Of a DNA stretch of 64,000 nt, positions 35,228-46,841 are shown one piece after another. The number at the start of each line of letters is the position of its first letter. Position 1 is the stretch's first letter. A program made the translations under genes and the position numbers. This DNA comes from Cardamine occulta (taxonomy: Eukaryota; Streptophyta; Magnoliopsida; Brassicales; Brassicaceae): the NCBI GenBank assembly GCA_028015245.1, contig CM051365.1:10281263-10345262 (forward strand), given 5' to 3'. The notes beneath the pieces are model-generated. The model was given only the letters and a program-made list of their open reading frames with translations, ran no database searches and was not told where the DNA came from.

Positions 35228-36690
35228 TTGATAAACATAGCGTGATATCACAAGTAAAAGTAAAGAGAAATAACTAAAGCAAAACATGCCCCCTGATTAT
35301 CATATCTCAAATAGATTAATATTTCACTAAATATTGTTGATGTGTCATGGTTTTATGGGGTTTTAACCTTTCATTCCATAATTTTATAAGTCTTTTATAG
35401 AGTACAGTCTATGTTTTCTGTTTTTTTATATTCCACCTTCTGTTTTTTTTAAGAGTTTTTACAGGTTTTAAGAAGTTATTGAAGAATAAAGGAGGAACTG
35501 GACCAATTTTAGACGATTAAAGACTTCAAGAATCAAATGAAGAGAACGTGGAATCGATCGATCCCCAAAGAATAATGAAGTTATGTGTTTTGAAGCTGGA
35601 TCAATCTATCCTCATAAGGGATCGATCGATCTGCGGGCCAGATTGTTTTCTTTTTCTAATTTGATTAGGTTTTAGATTTCTTATGATATAAATAGGGCTA
35701 CTTGACCCCAGAACATTTCAATCTTGTTTTTTACAGTTTTTTCTTTCTATTTTTATAGATTTGAGAGAAGAAATCTCTTATTTTCTAAAAGTGTCTTTCG
35801 AACTCCGTTATAGTTATTTTGATATTTATGCAATCATTGAATTCGTTCTTTATGATTTCATTTATATTTTAGTAATCCATATGCTGGGTTTAGGGGTTGT
35901 TCAAGGGGGAGTCAATGATCATTTAGGGTTAAGTTATTAGATAATTAGGAGTTACTTTTAGAGTTCTTCATCTATTGTGTATTCAATGCTTATGCGTGAT
36001 GTGCTACCTTGTATCAGATCGCTAGGTTAACCTATGCGCTAAAAGCAAATGTTAGGTTTCTGAATCAACATTAGATGAGCTTAGTATCCTTAGGCAACGA
36101 GAGTTGAAGTTAAGTCATCTAAGTGAACATATCAAATTTGATAAGAATTTGACATGTCTACTAGGTCTCATTCGAGAGTTAAATGTTATAGCCTCCTAAG
36201 ATTCATGTTTAGATAGTTAGCGCTCTGAGAGTAGGTTTGCTTTATATTAGTGATTCAAGTTCTAGAACGGTGTGTTAATTAATCTCTGTTTAGTTAAATA
36301 GCTTAACGGTCATTGATCCCTGTGAATCTCCCTAAGCCCAATGCTCGTCTCATTAGTCTACATCCTTTTATTTACTGCTTTATTTACGTTTACAACAATC
36401 ATTACAACAAACAACCATAGTTTTGTCTTACCTCTACTTTATACATACAAATTCGTAGCGCGCACTTGGTCCTTGTGGATTCGACCACATTCTATACTAC
36501 TGCTCTGTGCACTTTCAGGAATTAGTTGAGTTTAAAATCTGAGACACCAATCTGTGATATCACGCTAAAATATTGTAGGATAAACATAGTGTGATATCAC
36601 AAGTAAAAGTAAAGAGATAAACCTAAAAAAAAATGTCCCCCCGATTATCATATCTAAAATTGTATTAAAATTTCGCTATATATTGTGATC
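35228..36690. repeat. LTR-like insertion between ~115-bp direct repeats
   Basis: A 115-bp sequence (GATAAACATAGCGTGATATC... to ...ATATTGT) stands at 35233-35340 and again, about 85 % similar, at 36581-36686. Between them lies about 1.2 kb with LTR-like marks: TGTGTCATGG near 35340, a promoter-like TATAAATAGGGC at 35688, repeated GATCGATCGATC at 35554 and 35623, and a GACACCA end at 36541-36547. No coding region. A gypsy solo LTR is the likely explanation, but no exact 5-bp target duplication was found. Confidence 0.45.
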
Positions 36691-37146
36691 CATACTAAAT
36701 TGTTATAGGATAAAATCTACCAGATTAGAATATATTCGATAGCCAGATATTGATAAATATAGCATTCAAGCCTAGTTGTAATCGGATACGGCAATTTTTT
36801 TTCCTCTATTTCAAAGGTGTTTTCGTCAATAACGATTTGTGCTCTGACATTTCTCTCTCTTCTCTTGCAAATAACGAAATCTCTTTGATATAGAGTTAAT
36901 TATTTTCATTATTTTGGTATTTTAGCCAATTCACTTTTTAACCAATTTTTAAATACATTTTAACATAAGTTTTTCTCTCTCTCTTTCGCTTTTGATATTT
37001 GAACATTGTTCTTACATTTTGCGTCAAGATCTTCATCTTTACATACCAATTAGTGAAGAATTTCTTCACTCTACGATTTTTTATAATTATATATATTTCT
37101 TATCCATCATGTTTATTGAGTAGTTCTTTTATAAGTGACATACCAT

Positions 37147-37232
37147 CATGAATAGGCAGACTCCCATCGGAGCTCAAGAACGAGGGTTTCTAACCATTTA
37201 TGTCCTTCGTCTTAAGAATCAGTTTCTCACAT
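37147..37232 (-). pseudogene. decayed copy of synthase exon 1
   Basis: The minus strand resembles exon 1 of the cystathionine gamma-synthase-like gene (21447-21513) and its leader at about 70 % identity: both contain a KPSF-L-SSD-like stretch followed by a donor after CAT(G/C)ATG. Here the start ATG is changed and an in-frame stop follows NG. Neighbouring exons are absent. Confidence 0.55.
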
Positions 37233-37544
37233 AAAACGATACTCCTCCCCTGTATTAAAAACAAAAATTAATATTTGAACTTCAATATTTTAGATGGAAA
37301 GAACTAGGAAGAAAAATCAAGAGTGGATCATGTCTTCTTTTGCTTTTGCATTTGCTTTTGGTGTTTTATCTTACAAGCCATTGAAAATGTGAGGATGAGG
37401 GTAAAGTATCATTACATCATACAAAAATGTGAGGATGAGGGTAAAGTAACATTATGTGTGAAAAAATTGTGTAAAACGCAAATAACTTCAAAATAGTGTT
37501 ATATATTTACAACACATGTTGTGAAGCGTTATTATGAATAGCAA

Positions 37545-38640
37545 CTTTTTTTTTTGATAAAGGTTATTCTCTTAAAAGCATGTGGAAGTGTTTACAACAT
37601 GGAAAAATATGACATAAGAGAAACTATAGAGATAAAGCAAAGGGATACTAAAAGGATATGCATCTACTCAATGACTAAGAACCTTGTGACCAAGAGGGAA
37701 CCATGATTCCACACATCGAAACGATGAAAGACAGCATAGGGAGAATATACAATACTCTCTTAGATTTCACCACCAAGCTTAAGTAAAGAGAGTGATAGAA
37801 GAAGGAAGCTTAGCCGGCAACACCTATACTTGAAGAGGATCAGAGCCCGATGAAAATATGGAGATTCACTCACCAAAGCCGGAGATGGTGGATGTAGAAT
37901 GGCGAGGAAGGCAGTAACCCTTGAAGGGTCGATGTGAAGCCAGCCAAGCTACACATCGAGTCCAACAGTCAATCAAAACCCATGAACTCAAAAAATTCTC
38001 CATGTCCTAACTTAAGCAATCTAACCACCACACAATGTCTGATCCACGAGACCCAATCAAGAAAAAACAAGAAAACATAGCAGACCCTTCATCAAACTCA
38101 AACTCAAAAACTCTAGCAAACACCAGCAGCATCCGCGCTAATAACGTAGTACAACCAAGCTGACACTTAGAAAGGTGCTAAAGGAGAGAACCTATCTAAT
38201 CGACTACAAGGAAGAGCAGGCTGGGGAGGGACAGTAAAACACCACACCTATAATATCAAGATGAGTTAGAGGGAGCAAACTGAGGAGTGAGCCACTGCGA
38301 ACTATAGTCCCTAACCGCTACAAACCCAACTAACTGGTAGGAGGCAACTTCAAGGACTTTTAACTAGGACAGAACAAAAGTAGGGCATCAAAATAGTGAT
38401 GAGTCCAAACCAGGAAAGCAGGGGAATAGAAGAGAGACCTCCCGACGAATTGGAAACAAGACCATACGAATCAACAGCAGCACATACGAGACACCGGTAA
38501 ATGCAAGAGGAAGAGAAAGAATCACCTTGACGGACCCTCGGTAATACAAACCATGGAGCAACACAGCCTTGCAACAAACGAGATACTAAAGCCAAGCTAG
38601 ACTAATACCAAGAACTTAGACGGAGGAATACACTAACAAA
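37545..38640 (-). mobile_element. LINE-like non-LTR retrotransposon fragment
   Basis: On the minus strand the block ends in AACCTTTATC followed by a run of A (37546-37553), as in LINE 3' ends, and its base composition differs from the AT-rich surroundings. GAATAGC occurs just beyond the A-run (37535-37541) and again near 38682, a possible target duplication. No reverse-transcriptase motif is visible; the frame at 38350-38595 is not recognisable. Confidence 0.35.
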
Positions 38641-38871
38641 TCCAAGAGAGGAGGCGGCAAAGTGAAGGAGTTACAGCCAGAGAATAGCTAGGACCTAGCA
38701 CGCTATTCAATGAGACATATGTGAAATAACGAGGAGATTAGTACAAGTAACGAACCTTAGCCATCATCGACCTTAGGAGACGAAGCTTGAACCTGAACCC
38801 AACCGAAGTTCTTGAAAAAACTGAATCTCGAGTAGGAACTCGCTTGAGAGGTAAAACAGAGTTGAAATTGG

Positions 38872-40107
38872 CGCCTCAAGTGATCATCGTTGATGAGATC
38901 GGCACAGAAGCTGAAGCGCTTTCTTGTCGTTCCATTGTTGAAAGAGGAGTGATGCTAATTGGCACTGCTCATGGAGAGCAGCTTCAGAACATCATAAAGA
39001 ATCCTACTCTTTCAGACTTGGTAACAATTTCTTTACCGCTTGTCAGAATGTTAAGTTATAGCTTGCTTCTGGTTTTAACAAAGCTTTTCTCATATTCTTT
39101 ACCTTCACATTGTTGGTTTGTAGATTGGGGGTATCGAGACCATCACTCTTGGAGATGAAGAAGCGAGGGCAAGAAGGAGTCAGAAGAGTATACTCGAGAG
39201 AAAGCTCCACCGACTTTTTATTTCTTGATCGAGATGCGAGAGAGAGATTATTGGATTGCACATCAAGTAAGCCTCCTACTGTTTTACAAAAAAATTGTTC
39301 TTGCTTCTTATATTAAAGATTAACAAAGCTTGTTTTCTTTTACTCTCGTCTAGACCGAAAAGAGTGTTGATATGTTATTTCGCGGAAGGAATCCCATGGT
39401 TGAGGTATATAGTAGCAGTACTCAGTAATATAATCATTTGAAGATATACATAATGATGACGATGATTGGTCGATTGAGATCAAATGATACTGATTCGACT
39501 TCTATAATTTATGGTTTTCAGGTGAGGAAAAGGGATGAAAAGTACAAGGTGGTGATAGAAAGATAGAAGGCTTACGACGGGCAAGGCATCTGAGCTTTCT
39601 TATTAAAAATTAGGAATGTCATTTCCACAAAAATTGTCTTTCTTATGAACAAAGATGTTGGCAAAGGACTACAAACCATTTGTATAATATTAATAACTCA
39701 TGTAACTTGGATATCATTGTTTATGTGCAAAACACGATATCGTTTCACCATCCTTTGCATAGGAAAAACGAAGAGAAATAACTAGAAAACAGACATGTCA
39801 TTTTGAGAGTATAATTGTAAACTTTTTACCAGTTGTGTCGCACCCATTTAAGAATAAAATTTAGAATTTATCTTTTTGCCTTTATCATTTGCAGTATAGA
39901 AATAACTATTTTACTCACATACATTACAACTCTACCACTAATTTAACTAGGTTTATTTAATTTTAAAGTATAAATGAAATGAATCGTTGAATTTTACCAA
40001 GCGATATATAAGATATATTGTTGAGGATAATTTTTCTTTTGAAAATATAACAGAAACAACCACATGATTTTTAATTCAGAAAAACAGATCATTCGTACCT
40101 TAAAACT
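38872..40107 (+). pseudogene. inverted copy of the P-loop gene 3' half
   Basis: Plus-strand copy, inverted and of identical length, of 45606-46841. It starts inside exon 6 (PQVIIVDEIGTEAEAL), then carries exon 7 (IGGIETITLGDEEARARR, about 39124-39267), exon 8 (TEKSVDMLFRGRNPMVE) and exon 9. The last exon has a stop where the parent has Trp (VVIER*KAYDGQGI). The upstream exons are missing, so it cannot make the protein, but transcription from either strand could yield RNA complementary to the parent. Confidence 0.9.
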
Positions 40108-40235
40108 CGCACACAAACCCACAAACTTAGACATACACAGAAAACCACAAACTTAATGCACTCACGAAACCCCAACCTTCTGCACCATATTGGTATTAAT
40201 GCATCATCATTATCATCCAAATAGATCATAGATGG

Positions 40236-42949
40236 TTAAAGAGAGGGACATTTGTCGCTAAAAACCCGATCAAGAACCTTGTCTTCAAGAACTGCCAAAG
40301 CCTCGGAAGATTTTATGCATACAGGTGTCTTGTATTGAGATATCGAAGAACCCCGAGAAACGAAAAAGTTCATGAGAGAATCAAACGTACCTTGTTGCAC
40401 CACTCTTATCTCTAGAGGTCCGATTGATCCATCTTTACTCCTAAATACTCGATAAAGACGACTAAGTGATTCCTCCATTACACAACAACATTTCACCAAC
40501 ACCTCGTTATCACGTTCAACGCCATTGACGTTTTTGGGTTTGAGTTCCCAATAAAACACATAATGACCTGGATTAGTAGAGATATCATCATAACATGTGT
40601 TATACATCAACATCAAATTTGAAGATTCAAGAACGAGTGTCGCATCATTTATCGCCTTTAAAAGATGTTCCTCAGTTGTTATCTCTGTCTGAATGCTTAG
40701 AACCATCTCTTTTCTACGTATATATCGAAATTGAGGTGCGCTATTATAGAATCCAGTCACCTCTAGAATGTCTCCAATCCTATGCCTGTGTAAACCTAGC
40801 AAAATAATGGGTAACCAAAATTAATTTTGATGACTTTTGAGGATAAGATATATAATATTATTTGCTTATAGAGTATAAATGTACTTTATATAACTCACCA
40901 CAATAATTTGTGACCAACAGCTCATAGTAGCAACCTAACTTAACGTTCACAAGATCAACAATTTCATCATTGTTTTCCTCATCAACCTGTTTGAACTCAA
41001 AATAGGACATATTGGGTAGACATGTGTATGACACATCTTGTGGTTTGCATGACGGGTCCACGTTTATCCCAAATATAGTTTCGGATGACCCATAGAGCAT
41101 GGAGAATATAGGAAGTTTCTTGGAGTAGAAATCCAATGTTGGGATGTACTGAACCATTGATCCTGTAACAATGCAACCTATAAATTTTGCTTTGGGCCAA
41201 AGCCGTGTGATTATACCTTCCCATGGTTTTTGGTTGCATTCGTAATCAATCAAATTTGCTAATTCAGGGTTAGGCCCTCCGAGGATGATTGAGACGGCTT
41301 CTCTGCAGTTATCATCTGTAATCCACTCGCTGACATGACCAAATTGTATATTACTACACAATTCTTTCCAGTGAGTTTCAAGAAAATTGATTGCCTGAAC
41401 CAAGGTAGAAGCAAAGATAGCACTTATACTTGTAACTTCGTTTCTCTGGACGAGCCCACAGAGAAGATGGCAATACATACTTTGCTTGTTGTCTGTGCAT
41501 AATGTGCAATCAATGGGGCTTGTATACAGCGTTGATGGTTGGTTCTTGAAATAATCACTCTTGAAAAAGCTCGAAAGCACCCCAGAAACTGGCAAACCAG
41601 AAGGAGTTTTGGCCAACGGTCTGGTGAAACAAAACATCATCTCCTTTCCTTGCTTGGCAGCATCCAGATGTCTATAAACCATAATCAACATTGGGGAATA
41701 AAAGATTACATAAGTCAAATATAAAACCGTGATCTAGTACGGCGTTTAGGTCCTTTTTGTATGTCTCTAAGCTAAAGATCGAATCCCACCATTTAGGTAC
41801 ACTCCTTTTAGCTAGTGTAAATTTTTTACTAGCAAAAGAATTCTCATTTCTTAGGTCTTGAGATTAATTAGTGTTGATTTCGATGTACAATTTACCAAAT
41901 TTTACCAAAAATATATGTCTGTAAATAAGTTTATATAGCAACGTTATAACAAGGGAAAAAAGAAATTTATGTAGCAAGGGGGCTTATAAAGAAAAAAAAA
42001 ACATGTCTTAAGTCCTTTAATATTAAGCAAATTTTGAGATTCCGTGTTTTAACTTTTTTTTCTCTTTTTGTTTTTGATATATTGGTAAAGTATGTCTTTT
42101 AATTAGTGCTATTTTCTTGAATTTAAAATTATATTTTATATACTAAAATTAATGTTAATCATGTCTAGTAGTGTACAAGAAATATTATAAATTTTAGTAT
42201 TTTTAATGGTTACATATAGTGTTAATTAAGAAAATAGCTTAAAAATAGAATAAAATTATATTTTTATAGCTTAAGAAAATAGTATAAAATACATTTTCAT
42301 AGATGAAAATAGAGTGTTAAATTATCTCTAATTTATTAGAATACAACATGTTAAATTTTCGTTACGACAAATATTTTATCATGAAAATATATTTTGTTTT
42401 AGTTTTTCATCTTAAGCCTCTAAAATACCATGCACGGCCATGTGTATAGCAATTCTTGAAAATAATAAAATATCCTTAAAATTATTACCTGGATATAATG
42501 GTGGATGATAGAGCTTTTTGTTGCATCATGTTCGCAAAGTAGTCATTGTTCATAGGGAATATCTTATGTTTTCCTCCTGAAGTTCCAGAACTAAATGATC
42601 CAAAAGTCCACAACGGTTAGAGGATTATGTAAGTTTAAAAGCTTCATCGCCACGTAAATCAAAACAAGACTTTTTACCTTTCAAAAAATCCAGTGATGGA
42701 GTTGCCTGAAATCACATTTGAAGATTCTCCATTTGCAACTCGTTCGATATAAGGCTTCACATCATCATAGGTAACCACTGGTACGTTCTTTTTAAAAAGC
42801 TCTTTATCAGAACTTCCATTGAGGAAACGTTGGAGATATTCAGTGTTGGCATTAAGTGTGAGTATCTCCTTCAATACATCGTCTTGTATTTGCTTTGCAT
42901 TCGATGTTAATGCCTCTAGATCCATGAGATTGAAACTTAGACGACTCAT
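40236..42949 (-). CDS. GH3-family acyl-adenylase / amido synthetase
   Basis: Complete GH3 gene with four coding exons: 42678-42949, 42489-42590, 40899-41671, 40236-40795. They total 1,707 nt, 568 residues, and all junctions are GT-AG and in phase. GH3 enzymes adenylate jasmonate, auxin or benzoate-type acids and join them to amino acids in the cytosol. Visible motifs: SSGTSGG (ATP motif 1, across intron 1), TPSGLPVSG, FKSDYFKNQPS, YCHLLCGLVQRNEV, VTGSMVQYIP, YGSSETIFGINVDPSCKP (motif 2), HRIGDILEVTGFYN (motif 3) and GPLEIRVVQQGTFDSLM. The sequence fits the Brassicaceae group III (PBS3-like) branch; the substrate cannot be read from it. It lies alone between inverted copies of the neighbouring P-loop gene's 3' half. 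Confidence 0.9.
41990..42440. repeat. AT-rich repeat in GH3 intron 2
   Basis: A block of about 450 bp inside intron 2 of the GH3 gene resembles 22965-23385. Both start near TTAATATTAA(T/G)CAAATTTT, continue with TTTTGTTTTTG/ATATT runs, and end near TTTTGTTTTAG ... AAAAT. Probably a dispersed non-autonomous element; no clean ends were found. Confidence 0.5.
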
Positions 42950-43420
42950 ATTTGGTTTGATCTCTTACCACCTGAAATTAAAGGGTTTATATATAAAGGA
43001 AAACTTCACTCGACGAGTAGACGATTTGTTTTGTTTAATAGATTAGTTATAACTCATACCTTTTACTTTTTGTCGTCAACTACCTAACATTTAAATCAAT
43101 TCTGAGTGGATTAGAAAAGAGCTTAACTACGCTGTCATCAAATCAAACCAAAGGATATATTTTTATATGGAGAAAAATTTCAAGTGGGTAGAAAATGATT
43201 CGATTCGATCGATTTATTATAAAGACATACCTAATTGTGAATGAAGTAGAAATTAAGCTGTCATCCAATCATATGGTTTATTTCCATAAAGAAAAATCTC
43301 AAACGCGAAGAAAATTATTTACATTTTCTAGTAAATTATGTTTTGTTCCATGTGCGTGGAAAGAATATTTTTTTTTAAAATAGAGAAGTTTCATATTACG
43401 ATTTAGATATTGATACACAT

Positions 43421-43819
43421 TGTTGGGGGTGGGTTTAGCACAACCCCCACAAGTCAGCTCGGCTCATTAATCGTCTAGACCTATTAATGAAGTAAAGGCC
43501 AATAAACCAACTGATCTAGCCACGCGTCAGATCAGACGTCAGGCGCAGAATGAGCTACACGGAGGCCTTGCATGCACCGCTGAAATCCGACCGTGTAAAT
43601 ATACTCTATAAATACACCAATCTCATTGGTTAAAAAGGGGATCGTGAAATCAAAGAAAAATAATACAGTTCTATTTTTATCATCTTCCGAAAACTATCTT
43701 ATTTACCGAACTGAAATTCTACAAGTAAACCCGACATGATTACTATACCGAACTCTATTCTACTCAACGAAAATCTCGACCTATCTTAAATAAACTTGTT
43801 GTGATTTTATCCACTAACA
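43421..43819. mobile_element. solo LTR
   Basis: 399 bp beginning TGTTGGGGGTGGG and ending CCACTAACA, so TG...CA with extended inverted TGTT/AACA. The flanks are CACAT and TACAT, a near 5-bp target duplication. A promoter-like CTATAAATACACC lies at about 43607. No internal retrotransposon sequence is attached. It lies about 470 bp upstream of the GH3 start codon. Confidence 0.65.
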
Positions 43820-44439
43820 TACATCATTTTTTTAATAATTTTTTAGAACTTACGAGTTATGGAGAATTGAAGATAGATGTTTACTATCCCACCACGTGCC
43901 TTCTTGTTAGTTATGAATATAATGTGCACAAATAAAAATTAATATGAACTGCTTTTTGTTGTTTTTTGAACTCTATACTGATAAAATAAAAAATTTCAAT
44001 CACACATGTTTACTGCTCCCTCCGTTTTAAAATAAGTGTTATTTTAGATTAAATTTTTTTGTTTAGATTAAGCGTCATTTTAGATTTTCAAGGCAAATGT
44101 TAAATAAAAGTTATAGTTTATAACTATTTTTTAATGCACTGACCAATAAATTTTCTATATAATATATTAATAAGGGGTAGAAAGAAAATTTAATTATTGT
44201 CCTAATATATGTGAAAAACCTTCAACCACATTTATTTTTAAATTGATGGAGTATAAAATAATTTCTACCAAAGAAAAGAGTTTTCAATAAATTAAAAAAA
44301 AAATTTAGATCGCGTTCGATTATCGGATAAGATAGATAAAGAACTTGTAAGCCATAAAGGGGTTAATTATGTATATATGATACAAAAATAGGTCAGAGGC
44401 TTTTCAAAGTCTGCAGGAATCCATGCTCGACAACATGCA

Positions 44440-45170
44440 AGACTCATAGACTTAAAGCTTATCACGGAAAGGAAAAACAATTCATTTACCTCTTTTTGAT
44501 CAAACTGTTAATCACTATCCGACTTGATGACCTCACAGCTGAGGAGGGTGGTTCACGGCGAAGTGGTCTGACACCTAAAAAGTTGAAGAGACAGAGAAGA
44601 AAATGTAAGCAAGCTACAAGGAGATGTAGGAAGAGAAAGCTACGAAATCGTTTTTACCAAATTCGATCAAATCGGACCGAATCGAAAGAAACAAGCTAGT
44701 TCACGGTGATTATAGCCAATCTCCTGCCAAAGCAAGATCTGAAAACATATTTTGACTCATGCATTCGAGATGGAAATCATTTTGCTTGCATGAAAACGTT
44801 TTAGAGAAAACATAACAAGAGGACTTACGATTGATCTAGGAAAGCTCACAATATTATATTGTTCTCTATGGATTCTTAAGAAGAAGACAAAGCTATATCA
44901 AGACCCCAAAAAAAGGGTATAGGTGGAGGAGACTTAGAGAGATGAATGTTGGGTGAAAATGAGAGGATATATAGAAAAAATATATATATAGATAGACTTG
45001 GTTTTGTTCAAGGGACATAATGGACTCGTGTCCATCCATGAGACAGCACAACTCTCTCTCTCACTTGATAGATCACTAACTTGGACAGAAACTGTCTAGA
45101 TTAGCTTCATGACTCCCTAATGGCCATGCAACCAATAGGAAATGAATACAAGATTAGCTTAACTCATAGT
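44440..45170. repeat. duplicated upstream block, copy 2
   Basis: Same order and orientation as 22440-23640 (see there), here upstream of the GH3 gene, without the AT-rich insertion. Shared words include TTTTTGATCAAACTGTTAAT, CAAATTCGATCAAATCGGAC and ATGGCCATGCAACCAATAGG. No frame is conserved between the copies. Confidence 0.65.
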
Positions 45171-45605
45171 TAGTGAATACTATTACTTAAATATAATAGT
45201 TAATGAACATTAAGTAGATATTTGATGATAAAATAAGTTAAAGTGAAAAAAATGTTTGAGGAATGATTAAAAAACAAGTTAAAAAACATTTTTAACAAAT
45301 TTAAAAATACTAATAATAATAAACACTAGACTATGCAATAGTTTATTAGTAATAGTATAACTTAACAAAATGTATGTTTAAAATCATCAGAGAAATGAAT
45401 ACAAAGATAAAAGAAAATGAAGTAAAATGCATAGAAGCAATCCTAAAATATAAGAAAATTAAAGATTAAATAGAGAGTAAAAAAAATATGAAATTGAGAC
45501 TATAATTCTCATGTAAACGTAGTAAGTGAGATGAGATAACCGGAGAGTGACGTAAATGAATTAGTAAAAAATATTTTATGGTATGATGACTTAATTTCGA
45601 TGGAT

Positions 45606-46841
45606 AGTTTTAAGGTACGAATGATCTGTTTTTCTGAATTAAAAGTCATGTGGTTGTTTCCGTTATATTTTCAAAAGAAAAATTATCCTCAACAATATAT
45701 ATGTTATATATCGCTTGGTAAAATTCAACGATTCATTTCGTTTATACTTTAAATTAAATAAATCTAGTTAAATTAGTGATAGAGTTGTAATGTACGTGAG
45801 TAAAATAGTTATTTCTATACTGCAAATGATAAAAGTAAAAAGATAAATTCTAAATTTTATTCTTAAATGGGTGCGCACAACTGGTAAAAAGTTTACAATT
45901 ATACTCTCAAAATGACATGTCTGTTTTCTAGTTATTTCTCTTCGTTTTTCCTATGCAAAGGATGGTGAAACGATATCGTGTTTTGTACATAAACAATGAT
46001 ATCCAAGTTACATGAGTTATTAATATTATACAAATGGTTTGTAGTCCTTTGCCAACATCTTTCTTCATAAGAAAGACAATTTTTGTGGAAATGACATTCC
46101 TAATTTTTAATAAGAAAGCTCAGATGCCTTGCCCGTCGTAAGCCTTCCATCTTTCTATCACCACCTTATACTCTTCATCCCTTTTCCTCACCTGAAAACC
46201 ATAAATTAATGAAGTCGAATCAGTATCATTTGATCTCAATCGACCAATCATCGTCATCATTATGTATATCTTCAAATGATTATATTACTGAGTACTACTA
46301 CGATATACCTCAACCATGGGACTCCTTCCGCGAAGTAACATATCAACACTCTTTTCGGTCTAGACGAGAGTAAAAGTAAACAAGCTTTGTTAATCTTTAA
46401 TATAAGAAGCAAGAACAATTTTTTGTAAAACAGTAGGAGGCTTACTTGATGTGCAATCCAATAATCTCTCTCTCGCATCTCGATCAAGAAATAAAATGTC
46501 GGTGGAGCTTTCCTCTCAAGTATACTCTTCTGACTCCTTCTTGCCCTCGCTTCTTCATCTCCAAGAGTGACGGTCTCGATACCCCCAATCTACAAACCAA
46601 CAATGTGAAGGTAAAGAATATGAGAAAAGCTTTGTTAAAACCAGAAGCAAGCTATAACTTTACATTCTGACAAGCGGTAAAGAAATTGTTACCAAGTCTG
46701 AAAGAGTAGGATTCTTTATGATGTTCTGAAGCTGCTCTCCATGAGCAGTGCCAATTAGCATTACTCCTCTTTCAGCAATGGAACGACAAGCAAGCGCTTC
46801 AGCTTCTGTGCCGATCTCATCAACGATGATCACTTGAGGCG
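45606..46841 (-). repeat. 1,236-bp inverted repeat, parent arm
   Basis: Pairs with 38872-40107 in inverted orientation. It covers the 3' part of exon 6, exons 7-9 and about 510 bp of 3' flank of the P-loop gene. By eye the arms differ at only a few percent of positions and have the same length. The loop between the arms is 5,498 bp and holds the GH3 gene. Confidence 0.9.

Noticed and set aside
38787..38871. Extension of the truncated P-loop copy upstream of 38872 as part of the gene
   Set aside because: Similarity to the parent ends sharply at 38872; the upstream residues are unrelated.
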